A stretch of 64,000 nucleotides of DNA from Microvirga solisilvae (lineage in GTDB: Bacteria; Pseudomonadota; Alphaproteobacteria; Rhizobiales; Beijerinckiaceae): assembly GCF_022808595.1 (NCBI RefSeq), contig NZ_JAKUCN010000001.1, positions 124,001 through 188,000 of the forward strand, given 5' to 3'. Both the position numbers and the translations under genes were made by a program. The notes below the pieces were generated by a model. That model did not search any database. It saw only the letters and a program-made list of their open reading frames with translations, and was not told the origin of the DNA. Below, piece after piece: positions 17,194 through 25,149 of the stretch. How positions within the stretch are numbered: the stretch's first letter is position 1; every line of letters begins with the position of its first letter.

Positions 17194-18567
17194 GTGAACG
17201 CCCCCTTCCATGCCTCCAGCCCTCGCTATGGCGTCAAAAGACTCAAAATCGCGGTCATCGGCAGCGGGATTTCCGGCCTTTCGGCCGCGTGGCTTCTCGG
17301 CAAGAGCCATGACGTGACCCTGATCGAGGCGGACGAGCGCTTCGGAGGGCATTCCCACACGGTGGATGCTGCGTCTAAAGCTGGCGGGATTCCTGTCGAT
17401 ACGGGGTTCATCGTCTATAACGAACCTGCCTATCCCAACCTGACCGCGCTCTTTTGCCATCTCAGCGTTCCAACCAGGGCGACCGATATGTCGTTCGCGG
17501 TCTCCAGGGACGACGGCACTCTCGAATATGCGGGCACCGATCTTGCCGGGATTTTCGCGCAGAAGCGCAACGCCTTTCGCCCGCGTTTCTGGTCCATGCT
17601 TTCCGATCTGGTCCGGTTCTATCGCAATGCTCCCGCCGATCTTGCCGAGGCGGGGCTCATGTCGCTCGGCGATTATCTCGATGCCAAGGGCTATGGCACC
17701 GCGTTCCGGGAGGATCATCTCTATCCCATGGCGGCGGCGATCTGGTCGACGCCCCGCCACGAGATTCAAAATTACCCCGCCGCGGCCTTCATTCGTTTCT
17801 GCGAGAACCACGGTCTCCTGAAATTCGCCGACAGGCCGATTTGGCGTACAGTGGATGGCGGCAGCCGCGTCTATGTGGAAAAATTGCTCTCTGATTTCTC
17901 CGGACAATGCATCGCGGGCGATGCCGCAACGCGGATCACGCGCAAAGACTCAAGCGTTACGGTGGAAACCCGGCAAGGAACCGTTCAAACCTACGATCAC
18001 GTGGTCATGGCCACCCATGCCGATCAGGCGCTGCGGCTCCTTGCCGATCCGACGGCTCAGGAAATGGATCTGCTCGGTGCGTTCCGCTACAGCCGCAACC
18101 GCACAATGCTCCATTGCGACGAGCGCTTGATGCCGCGCCGCCGCTCCGTTTGGGCGAGCTGGAATTACCTCTCGCGCCGTGACATGGACGCCACCCGCCT
18201 TTCCGTCACCTATTGGATGAACCGCCTTCAGAACCTTCCCGAGGACCGCCAGCTTTTCGTGACTCTCAATCCGGCCGTGGAACCGCGTCCCGAAACCGTG
18301 TTGTGGGAGGGGCTTTACGAACATCCCCTGTTCGATCGGGAGGCGATCCTTGCCCAGGAAAAGCTTTGGTCCCTTCAGGGAGGTCGCAACACATGGTTCT
18401 GCGGCGCCTATTTCGGATCCGGTTTTCATGAAGACGGCCTCCAGGCGGGCCTTGCCGTTGCGGAGGAGCTTGGCGGCTTGCGCAGGCCGTGGCAGGTTTC
18501 GAATGAATCCGGCCGCATATGTCTGCCTGCTCGCGTGCCTGCGGATCCTCTCGCAGAGGCTGCCTGA
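17194..18567 (+). CDS. FAD/NAD(P)-binding amine-oxidase-like protein (COG2907 type)
   Basis: A 457-residue flavoprotein with an N-terminal Rossmann dinucleotide motif (AVIGSGISGLSAAWLL, residues ~22-37), a second flavin contact ERFGGHSHTV near 50, and a C-terminal FAD-closing segment WFCGAYFGSGFHEDGLQAG near 405-425. It belongs to the phytoene-desaturase/amine-oxidase superfamily. First gene of a three-gene operon with DUF1365 and CFA-synthase-like genes, directly behind a sigma-E type promoter. In R. sphaeroides comparable flavoprotein and CFA-like genes are tied to furan-containing fatty acid formation, so an acyl-lipid desaturase role is a reasonable inference. Confidence 0.85.
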   Translation: MNAPFHASSPRYGVKRLKIAVIGSGISGLSAAWLLGKSHDVTLIEADERFGGHSHTVDAASKAGGIPVDTGFIVYNEPAYPNLTALFCHLSVPTRATDMSFAVSRDDGTLEYAGTDLAGIFAQKRNAFRPRFWSMLSDLVRFYRNAPADLAEAGLMSLGDYLDAKGYGTAFREDHLYPMAAAIWSTPRHEIQNYPAAAFIRFCENHGLLKFADRPIWRTVDGGSRVYVEKLLSDFSGQCIAGDAATRITRKDSSVTVETRQGTVQTYDHVVMATHADQALRLLADPTAQEMDLLGAFRYSRNRTMLHCDERLMPRRRSVWASWNYLSRRDMDATRLSVTYWMNRLQNLPEDRQLFVTLNPAVEPRPETVLWEGLYEHPLFDREAILAQEKLWSLQGGRNTWFCGAYFGSGFHEDGLQAGLAVAEELGGLRRPWQVSNESGRICLPARVPADPLAEAA

Positions 18568-19331
18568 TGAAGGAAGGTTCGGCACTTTACGTCGGAAGTG
18601 TCGTGCATCGGCGCATGCGCCCGCGAAAGCACGCTTTGCGCTATCGCGTCTTCTGGCTTCTTCTCGACATCGACACCATGAAGGAGGTTGCGGCATGCAA
18701 TCTCCTTCTTTCGCTCAATCGTTTCAATCTGTTCAGCGTTCACGAGAAGGATTACGGCGACCGTTCGGGACAGCCCTTACGCCCACAAGTCGAAGCGGCG
18801 ATGCGCAAGGCGGGTATCGAGCCCGATGGCGGACGCATCCTGCTCCTGACCATGCCGCGCGTCCTCGGTTATGGATTCAATCCGTTGAGCGTCTATTTCT
18901 GCTATCGGCGGAACGGCGAGCTTGCCGCAATCCTCTATGAGGTCTCGAACACCTTCGGCCAACGCCACAGCTATGTCCTGCCCGTCGAGGCGGGGGACAG
19001 CATCGTGCGCCAGTCGATCCCCAAGCGGTTCTATGTCTCGCCGTTCATGGACATGGATCTTTCTTATGCATTCCGTGTCGTCTGCCCCGACGACACGATC
19101 GCCGTTTCCATCCGATGCGAAGACCGGGAGGGGGCAATCCTGATAGCCTCCCTCGTGGGCACGCGTAAATCTCTCTCCAATGCCGCTCTCTTATCGGCAT
19201 TCGTGACGCATCCGCTCCTGACGCTGAAGGTGATCGCCGGAATCCATTGGGAGGCGTTCTTCCTCTGGATCAAAGGCATCGGCCTAAGGAAGCGTCCGCC
19301 TCCGCCCGAACAGCCCCTGACGACGGCATAA
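18567..19331 (+). CDS. DUF1365 family protein
   Basis: A 254-residue protein with the DUF1365 features: the N-terminal LYVGSVVHRRMRP, the central GYGFNPLSVYFCY near residue 108, the FGQRHSYVLP stretch, and KRFYVSPFMDMDLSYAF near 155. Function is not established biochemically. The family almost always sits between a COG2907 flavoprotein and a CFA-synthase-like methyltransferase, as here. The ATG overlaps the upstream stop by one base (TGATG), showing translational coupling. The longer in-frame start at 18519 would lie inside the upstream gene. Confidence 0.88.
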   Translation: MKEGSALYVGSVVHRRMRPRKHALRYRVFWLLLDIDTMKEVAACNLLLSLNRFNLFSVHEKDYGDRSGQPLRPQVEAAMRKAGIEPDGGRILLLTMPRVLGYGFNPLSVYFCYRRNGELAAILYEVSNTFGQRHSYVLPVEAGDSIVRQSIPKRFYVSPFMDMDLSYAFRVVCPDDTIAVSIRCEDREGAILIASLVGTRKSLSNAALLSAFVTHPLLTLKVIAGIHWEAFFLWIKGIGLRKRPPPPEQPLTTA

Positions 19332-19357
19332 TATCGATCCCTGTAGGAAGCTTCATC

Positions 19358-20605
19358 ATGACGTTCCAGAATGCCGGCAAGCCGATTGCACCACGCGGCA
19401 TGACCTCCGATGGCAGCCGAAGGAAAATCGGCCTTGCGCGTCTTTTCCTGCAAGAACTCCTGTCAGGCGTTCAATACGGCAGCCTGATCATCGAGACGCC
19501 TTCGGGAGAGAGGATCCGCAGCGATGCCCGGCAGCCGGGGCCTGAGGCCATATTGGTGCTGCATCGATGGCGCGCCTTGAGCCTCATCGCGAGCCAGGGT
19601 GATCTCGGTTTCGCTCAAGGCTATATCGACGGTGAATGGACGACGCCGGACCTGACCACGCTCATCATGTTCGCCGCATTGAACAATGCTGGCTTGGATC
19701 GCATGATCCAGGGTAAATGGCCCATGCGCCTGTTGCGCCGGGCAGTCCATCTCATGCGCGCCAATACGCGCAAGGGGAGCCGCAGGAACATCGCCTATCA
19801 TTATGATCTCGGCAATGATTTCTACGAGCTGTGGCTCGATCGCTCGATGACCTATTCGTCGGCTTTGTACGAGCAGGGCAGCATGAATCTCGAACAGGCG
19901 CAGCAGGCAAAGATCGATCGCATCGCGCATCTCCTTCAGCTTTCACCCGGCCACTCGGTTCTCGAAATCGGTTGCGGCTGGGGCGCTCTTGCAACGAGGA
20001 TGGCGGAGCAGGGAGGCCACATCACCGCTCTGACGCTGTCGAAAGAGCAACGTGCCTACGCGATGGCGCTGAGAGACAGAAAAGGGCTGTCCGACAGGAT
20101 CGATATCCGGCTTGAGGATTACAGGGACGTCGCCGGCACTTTCGACCGCATCGTCTCGATCGAGATGCTGGAGGCTGTGGGCGAAGCCTATTGGCCGACT
20201 TACTTCGCCACTCTCCAGCGCTGTCTCAAGCCAGGCGGTCGTGCGGTGCTCCAAGTCATCTCCATTTCTGAGGATCGTTACGAGTCCTACCGCGCCGGCG
20301 CCGACTTCATCCAGACACATATCTTTCCCGGCGGAATGCTGCCGTCGAAGACACTTCTCAAGTCGCAGGTCGAGGCGGCAGGTCTGACGCTCGCCGCATC
20401 GGAATGCTTCGGATCCTGCTATGCGCGGACTCTGGCCGAGTGGCGTATTCGCTTCCACCGGGCATGGTCGGAAATCGCCACGCTGGGATTCGATGACCGG
20501 TTCCGGCGCATGTGGGATTACTACCTCTGCTATTGCGAGGCCGGCTTCCGCGCCAACATCATCGATGTCGGCCTGTACGTCATTACCAAACCGGCCAATT
20601 CGTAA
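19358..20605 (+). CDS. Cyclopropane-fatty-acyl-phospholipid synthase family methyltransferase
   Basis: A 415-residue SAM-dependent enzyme. The C-terminal two thirds carry the CFA/mycolic-acid-cyclopropane-synthase domain: NIAYHYDLGNDFYELWLD near 147, SAM motif LEIGCGWGALATRMAE near 200, and SIEMLEAVGEAYWPTYF near 265. It methylates double bonds of phospholipid acyl chains, giving cyclopropane or methylated products. In the sigma-E setting this points to membrane protection against singlet oxygen. I took ATG 19358 because the longer frame begins inside the DUF1365 gene. It ends the operon. Confidence 0.92.
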   Translation: MTFQNAGKPIAPRGMTSDGSRRKIGLARLFLQELLSGVQYGSLIIETPSGERIRSDARQPGPEAILVLHRWRALSLIASQGDLGFAQGYIDGEWTTPDLTTLIMFAALNNAGLDRMIQGKWPMRLLRRAVHLMRANTRKGSRRNIAYHYDLGNDFYELWLDRSMTYSSALYEQGSMNLEQAQQAKIDRIAHLLQLSPGHSVLEIGCGWGALATRMAEQGGHITALTLSKEQRAYAMALRDRKGLSDRIDIRLEDYRDVAGTFDRIVSIEMLEAVGEAYWPTYFATLQRCLKPGGRAVLQVISISEDRYESYRAGADFIQTHIFPGGMLPSKTLLKSQVEAAGLTLAASECFGSCYARTLAEWRIRFHRAWSEIATLGFDDRFRRMWDYYLCYCEAGFRANIIDVGLYVITKPANS

Positions 20606-20616
20606 CGGATCGAGGA

Positions 20617-20647
20617 GAGAGGCCTATCGATCTGCGCGGCCTCCTTT
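20617..20647 (+). terminator. Weak terminator candidate after the CFA-synthase-like gene
   Basis: GAGGCC (20619-20624) pairs with GGCCTC (20638-20643) around a 13-base loop and is followed by CTTT. The T-tract is short, so efficiency is doubtful. Confidence 0.35.
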
Positions 20648-20927
20648 AGCGTCCGTTATCGATCTCGACGGAGCGGCAGACGGATCCGATCGGGCATTTG
20701 ACCGTATCGGCAGTTCTGACCCAAACCGGTTGAGTGGTTGTCGAACGGTCGCAGAAACTGGCGTCGCGGACATAGCGGTCATAGGTCGTCGGCCCTGTAT
20801 TCAGGACAACTGCGCCTCTGGACGCGACGACCTGCCTGGCTTGCGCGCAGGTCATGGAGAGGGTTGATTGCGCCATGGCGCTTGTCGAGAGGCCTGCCAT
20901 GACGACGAATGAAAGAAGAGCTTTCAC
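20646..20927 (-). CDS. Small secreted protein of unknown function
   Basis: A 93-residue protein with a clear Sec signal peptide (LLSFVVMAGLSTSAMAQ, cleavage after AMA). The mature part of about 74 residues has four cysteines (in MTCAQARQVV, ASFCDR, VKCPIG and SVCRSV), enough for two disulfides. The TCAQARQVVASRGAVVLNTG stretch is familiar from short conserved hypothetical proteins in Hyphomicrobiales. I cannot name a function. It is convergent with the CFA-synthase-like gene. Confidence 0.75.
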   Translation of the reverse strand: MKALLSFVVMAGLSTSAMAQSTLSMTCAQARQVVASRGAVVLNTGPTTYDRYVRDASFCDRSTTTQPVWVRTADTVKCPIGSVCRSVEIDNGR

Positions 20928-21019
20928 GATACGACCCCTTAAGCGCCTTTCAGTGATGAAAGAAAAACGAAGCCGATTGTCTGCTGTTCCGTAACATTCC
21001 TAGCGACGGCACGTTGAGC

Positions 21020-21973
21020 CTATTTCCAGGTGCTGGCCTGATCGAGCAGATCGATGTCTGCCGTGTCGAGCTGCAGCTTCGTCGATGCCACGAGGTCCTT
21101 CATCTGCTCGAGGCTCGTGGCGCTTGCGATAGGGGCGGTCAATCCGGGCCTTGCCATCAGCCAGGCCAGGGCGACCTGGGCCGGGTTTGCGCTCTTGCGT
21201 GCCGAAACCTCGTCCAGCGCCGCAAGAATCTTTTTGCCGCGCCCGTTCAGATAGGCGCTCATCCGACCGCCGCGAGGGCTTTTTCCGAAATCCGCTTCCG
21301 AGCGGTATTTGCCCGTCAGGAAGCCGCTGGCGAGGCCGTAATAGGGAATGTTCCCGATCTCCTGCTGGCGGCACAGGGGTTCCAAGCCGCTCTCGTATTC
21401 TTCGCGGTCATAGAGATTGTATTTCTGTTGAACGCTCTCATAGCGCGGCAGGCCGAGCCGCTCGCTGATTTCCAGAGCCTCTTCCAAACGGGCCGCCGTG
21501 AAGTTCGAGGCGCCGATTGCGCGCACCTTTCCCTCGCGGATCAGCTCCGCATAGGTTTCGAGGGTTTCCTGCTGAGGTGTTTCGGTATCGTCGCGGTGCG
21601 ACTGATAGAGGTCGATGTAATCCGTCTGCAACCGCTGGAGCGACGCCTCCACGGCGGAGCGGATATAGCTCCGCGACAACCCCTTCTTGTCCGGCGCCAT
21701 CTCGGATCCGACCTTGGTGGCGACAATCAGCTTGTCGCGATTGCCGCGAGCCTTCATCCATTTGCCGATGATGGTTTCCGACTCGCCGCCTGTATTGCCG
21801 GGAACCCAGGTCGAATACACATCCGCCGTGTCGATGAAGTTGAGACCTTCTCCCGCATAGGCATCCAGAAGTTTGAACGATGTCGCTTCATCGGCGGTCC
21901 AGCCGAAAACGTTGCCGCCAAGGCAGAGAGGCGAAACCAAGAGGTCCGAGCGACCGAGTCGACGCTTATTCAT
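21020..21973 (-). CDS. Aldo/keto reductase
   Basis: A 317-residue NADPH-dependent oxidoreductase with a TIM-barrel AKR layout. It shows FIDTADVYS (catalytic Asp and Tyr, about residues 50-58), the catalytic Lys in IVATKVG near 85, the LYQSHRDD strand carrying the active His, and NADPH-binding residues toward the C-terminus (APIASATSLEQM). It reduces carbonyl compounds; the physiological substrate is unknown. The gene is monocistronic on the minus strand. Confidence 0.92.
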   Translation of the reverse strand: MNKRRLGRSDLLVSPLCLGGNVFGWTADEATSFKLLDAYAGEGLNFIDTADVYSTWVPGNTGGESETIIGKWMKARGNRDKLIVATKVGSEMAPDKKGLSRSYIRSAVEASLQRLQTDYIDLYQSHRDDTETPQQETLETYAELIREGKVRAIGASNFTAARLEEALEISERLGLPRYESVQQKYNLYDREEYESGLEPLCRQQEIGNIPYYGLASGFLTGKYRSEADFGKSPRGGRMSAYLNGRGKKILAALDEVSARKSANPAQVALAWLMARPGLTAPIASATSLEQMKDLVASTKLQLDTADIDLLDQASTWK

Positions 21974-22071
21974 GGCAAGATCCTATGCTGATCCGACGAT
22001 GCGAATGTGCGGTGAAGGGTATTGATAACCGATCGCTCCCTCAAGCCGAATTCGATGGGCTCGCGGGCGGG

Positions 22072-22107
22072 GCGTCGGGCTGAACGGAACTTCAGCCCGA
22101 CGCTTTT
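22072..22107. terminator. Strong hairpin with T-run on the plus strand, downstream of prfH
   Basis: GCGTCGGGCTGAA and TTCAGCCCGACGC form a perfect 13-bp stem with a 6-base loop, followed by TTTT on the plus strand. It sits just beyond the minus-strand prfH stop. The T-run is on the wrong strand for that gene, so it may shield prfH-rtcB from, or end, plus-strand transcripts. Confidence 0.55.
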
Positions 22108-22116
22108 CATGCTCTG

Positions 22117-22731
22117 TCACTGTCGCTGAACGAGCTTGCCGTTCTCGAATGTCCGGACCGGGTTGCCCCGTTCCACCGAGATGCGGACGAGCCATTGCCG
22201 GAACTGCACCGCATTGCGCTCCCGTTCATGCACAGCGGCAATCAGCGCGCGCAGTCGTTCGACCGCGAGCGCCTTGTTGCGATGCTGCGAGCGCTCGTCG
22301 CGCGCCACGACCGAAACGCCCGTGGGGCGGTGCGTGGCGCGGACGGCGCTTTCCGTCCGGTTCTGATGCTGGCCGCCCGGACCTCCGGCTCTCAAGGTTT
22401 CGAAAGCGATGTCCGCTTCCTTGACCTCCGGGAGCTGAGGAGGCGAGGGCAGGCGGTGGACCGCGACGAACCAGTTCTTCCGCTTGTGACCTGGCCTCAA
22501 GCCGCTGCGGGCCACCCATTGCACCGATCCTTCCCAGGAGCGGGCGAAGGCATCCGCTGCTTCGCCGTCGATGGAGACGAAGGTGGATGCGCGTCCTTGC
22601 TCCGTTTCCATGCCGAAGGCGAGACCGTGCTCGGCCGCTTCCTCCCGCATCAGATCGACGATGTGCGCCATGGCCTCGCGGCACTCGGCGGGCCCACGGC
22701 CTGCCGTCACGCAGAGAATGAGCGTGCTCAT
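22117..22731 (-). CDS. prfH: Peptide chain release factor homolog PrfH (RF-H)
   Basis: A 204-residue release-factor relative. It keeps the peptidyl-transferase GGQ motif in GGPGGQHQNRTESAV (GGQ at about 119-121) and the class I release factor core. It lacks the N-terminal domain and the codon-recognition PxT/SPF domain of RF1/RF2. PrfH proteins coupled to RtcB2 release nascent peptide from ribosomes cut in the 16S decoding centre so that the RNA can be re-joined. The start ATG at 22731 forms an ATGA overlap with the rtcB stop, so the two are translated together. The longer frame upstream lies within rtcB. Confidence 0.9.
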   Translation of the reverse strand: MSTLILCVTAGRGPAECREAMAHIVDLMREEAAEHGLAFGMETEQGRASTFVSIDGEAADAFARSWEGSVQWVARSGLRPGHKRKNWFVAVHRLPSPPQLPEVKEADIAFETLRAGGPGGQHQNRTESAVRATHRPTGVSVVARDERSQHRNKALAVERLRALIAAVHERERNAVQFRQWLVRISVERGNPVRTFENGKLVQRQ

Positions 22732-23882
22732 GAGCGCCTCCGTTCGGTGGAACGGGAGGCATCCCGCGCCGTCTTGAAGGTGATGAGCGGACGCATGATC
22801 GCCACCGTACGGCAAAGACCATGCGCTTCGAGATCCGCCACGACGCGACGGATGTCCTTGTACGCCTCGGGCGCCTCCTCGACGAGGAGCTTGCGATCCA
22901 TGCAGATGATCCGCCCGCCGAAGGTGTTGCGGGTCAGCTTGTCGAGATCGCCAGCCTGCGTTCTCACGCGCTTCTCCATGGAAGCGCGGTCGTGCTTGCG
23001 ACCGGCTCCATGAGCGAGGGAAAACAGCGCTTCCTCGGCCTTCTCGGCAAGAGGCTCGACCAGATAGGTCACCGCTCCCCGCGAGCCCGGAATGGGCAGG
23101 AGAGGACGGTTGGACGAGGCCGCGCCTTTGCGGTGAAGGATCGTGTCTCCTTGCCGCTCGGCGAAGTTGTGAGGCGCATCGACGATCTCGACGCCTTCCG
23201 TGCGCAAAGCCTCGATCGCACGCTGCGCAATGACGCGCCGGTTGAGCGCGGCAAAGCGCAGAGCGATGTCGTGCTCCTCCAGATAAGCGAGGCCTCCTTC
23301 ATTCAAGGCGATGCCATGAGCATGGCCCGGATGATGGCGCGAGAGCGTATGCGCTCCGAGCCCGCGTGAGCCGGAATGGACCAGCAGGTAGAGGCCGCCC
23401 TTGGCGATCCCGGCCCGTGCGGAGGATTCTTCATCGAGGATTTCGGCCACGGCCTGAACCTCGCAGAAGTGATTGCCGCCACCGATGGTGCCAAGGCTCT
23501 CCGTGAAGAGACCCGCGTCGAGACCGTGCTCGGCAAACCGGTTCTTGGCATCGCCGCCCCACGGCCCTTCGAGGGCCAGCATGCGGTCGGCGGCCTTGTC
23601 GAGCTTGAGGCGGTGCTCCTTCAGGTCGAGAGACCAGAACTGCATGCCACAGCCGATATCCGTCCCGACGACGTCGGGATGGACGATGTTCCGGCTGAGA
23701 GCGGCGCAGCCCACCGGGCCGTTCATGCCCGGATGCAGATCCGGCATGCCGGCCACGGTTTCAACGCCGTTGCGCTCGGCGAGCTGTTCGAGTTGTCGGA
23801 TCGCCGCGCCTTCGATCCAGGATTGCGGCGACGTGAAAAGGCGGACGCGCCGATTGGCGTCCGCAGAAATGGGATTGCCCAT
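22728..23882 (-). CDS. rtcB: RtcB-family RNA ligase (RtcB2, PrfH-associated)
   Basis: A 384-residue RNA ligase, shorter than housekeeping RtcB, as usual for the PrfH-linked RtcB2 branch. Manganese-site motifs are visible: GTDIGCGMQF near residue 75, GGGNHFCEVQ near 135, VHSGSRGLGAH near 170 and HGAGRKHDR near 310. It joins 2',3'-cyclic-phosphate and 5'-OH RNA ends using GTP. Coupling to prfH by a 4-bp overlap marks it as part of the ribosome-repair pair rather than tRNA splicing. Confidence 0.92.
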   Translation of the reverse strand: MGNPISADANRRVRLFTSPQSWIEGAAIRQLEQLAERNGVETVAGMPDLHPGMNGPVGCAALSRNIVHPDVVGTDIGCGMQFWSLDLKEHRLKLDKAADRMLALEGPWGGDAKNRFAEHGLDAGLFTESLGTIGGGNHFCEVQAVAEILDEESSARAGIAKGGLYLLVHSGSRGLGAHTLSRHHPGHAHGIALNEGGLAYLEEHDIALRFAALNRRVIAQRAIEALRTEGVEIVDAPHNFAERQGDTILHRKGAASSNRPLLPIPGSRGAVTYLVEPLAEKAEEALFSLAHGAGRKHDRASMEKRVRTQAGDLDKLTRNTFGGRIICMDRKLLVEEAPEAYKDIRRVVADLEAHGLCRTVAIMRPLITFKTARDASRSTERRRS

Positions 23883-23939
23883 GTGAATTTTCTTCGAAAG
23901 GGACGTCGTGCCCGGAGCGGAGATTCGCTCAGGCGCGCG

Positions 23940-24086
23940 TCAAAGCTTCCAGTGCCGTAAGAGGCAGGTGGTGGTCAGCTTCTGGCCCTGACCGGGCAGC
24001 ATGGCATCGTCATGGCTGTGCCCTTTCGAACGTCGCGAGCCGTCCAACGGCCCTATGAATGCGGATATAAGTTCGCGGACGCGCAT
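23940..24086 (-). CDS. Possible small ORF upstream of rtcB
   Basis: The 335-bp gap 23883-24217 has no ordinary gene. On the minus strand an ATG at 24086 opens a 48-codon frame (MRVRELISAF... ending in RHWKL, TGA at 23940). It is basic and contains GHSHDD. It would be the first gene of the rtcB-prfH transcript, 57 bp before rtcB. I see no good Shine-Dalgarno. An inverted repeat GGTCAG/CTGACC (23973-23993) lies inside it. It could be a real small protein or chance. Confidence 0.25.
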   Translation of the reverse strand: MRVRELISAFIGPLDGSRRSKGHSHDDAMLPGQGQKLTTTCLLRHWKL

Positions 24087-24217
24087 CGACTAGTGATTTT
24101 CTGCAACAGTGAAGCATCGCCTTGAGGCGGCTTGCAGAACTGCGCTTCTCGGTCTCGCAGCAGAAGCCTTGGACAGAAACCCGGCAGTATTTGCTTTCAT
24201 GTCAGAAAGCTGCCTAA

Positions 24218-25102
24218 ATGCCCTCACGGGAGATTTTCGTGAGCCAGCACGTCAAGCAGCGCCTGGAAGAGAGCCTGATCAAGGCGACCGCGTCCGGCAG
24301 GGCGGTGGCGAGCTTTATGCTGGCGAACCTCAATGACCTTCCCTTCGAGACCTCGGCCTCCATCGCCCAGAAGATCGGTGTCAGCGAACTGACCGTGGGG
24401 CGGTTCTGCCGCTCCATCGGCTACCGGCACCTCAAGGACCTCAAGGATCACCTGCGGACCGATCTCGGTGGCAGCCCCTGGCTTCTGGGGGATCGGCTCA
24501 AGGAATTCCAGGCGCGCAGCCGGCACGACATGGGCGAGTTGACCCGGAGCTTCGAGCACGAGGTGGCGGCGCTCGTTCAGGTCTACGAATATGCGCAATC
24601 CCCGGCCTTCCAGGCGGTGAGCCGACGGCTCGCCACGGCGCGCCAGGTCCATGTCGCCGGTTTCCAAACGGAGAGGGGGCTCGCGGCCTCCCTCGTTCAC
24701 AATCTTCAATATCTGCGTGACGGCGTGCATCTGCTCGATACGGCCTCCGGACATTTCGGCGAGGCCATTCTTGGGAGCGACGGCGGATCGGCTCTTGTGA
24801 TCTTCGAGGCGCGCCGTTATTCGCGGCAGGCCGGTCTTTTAGCCCGCAAGGCGCATGAACGGGGGATCCCGGTCACCCTGGTGACCGACATCTATTGCGA
24901 CTGGGCGGAAGGTTGCACCAGCGAGGTGTTCCGCATTCCCACGGACCTCAATCTGTTCTGGGAATCCACGGCGCCGATGCTGTCCCTGGTGCATCTTCTG
25001 CTGAACGCGGTATTCAATGAACTCGGCCCCGCGGTCGAGGAGCGGCTGAATGAAACAGCCGCACTTTATCACGAATTCGTCGGCTATACGGCAAACCCGT
25101 AA
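24218..25102 (+). CDS. MurR/RpiR family transcriptional regulator
   Basis: A 294-residue regulator with an N-terminal RpiR HTH (about residues 30-75; SIAQKIGVSELTVGRFCRSIG) and a SIS domain (VHVAGFQTERGLAASLV near 145, then FEARRYSRQAG near 200). The SIS ligand is probably a phosphosugar or related small molecule. It lies 47 bp upstream of an amino-acid binding-protein gene on the same strand, so it likely regulates the amino-acid import and oxidation genes that follow. The ATG at 24218 starts MPSREIF; a downstream GTG is also possible. Confidence 0.87.
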   Translation: MPSREIFVSQHVKQRLEESLIKATASGRAVASFMLANLNDLPFETSASIAQKIGVSELTVGRFCRSIGYRHLKDLKDHLRTDLGGSPWLLGDRLKEFQARSRHDMGELTRSFEHEVAALVQVYEYAQSPAFQAVSRRLATARQVHVAGFQTERGLAASLVHNLQYLRDGVHLLDTASGHFGEAILGSDGGSALVIFEARRYSRQAGLLARKAHERGIPVTLVTDIYCDWAEGCTSEVFRIPTDLNLFWESTAPMLSLVHLLLNAVFNELGPAVEERLNETAALYHEFVGYTANP

Positions 25103-25149
25103 GGCAGGCGTGGACAGGACCGGACAGGTCGAAACACAGAGGTTACAAG

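Noticed and set aside
21986-22015. A TGATCC box downstream of the aldo/keto reductase that looked like another sigma-E promoter
   Set aside because: At 18 bp spacing the second box is TGAAGG rather than TAT-type, and no plus-strand gene follows.
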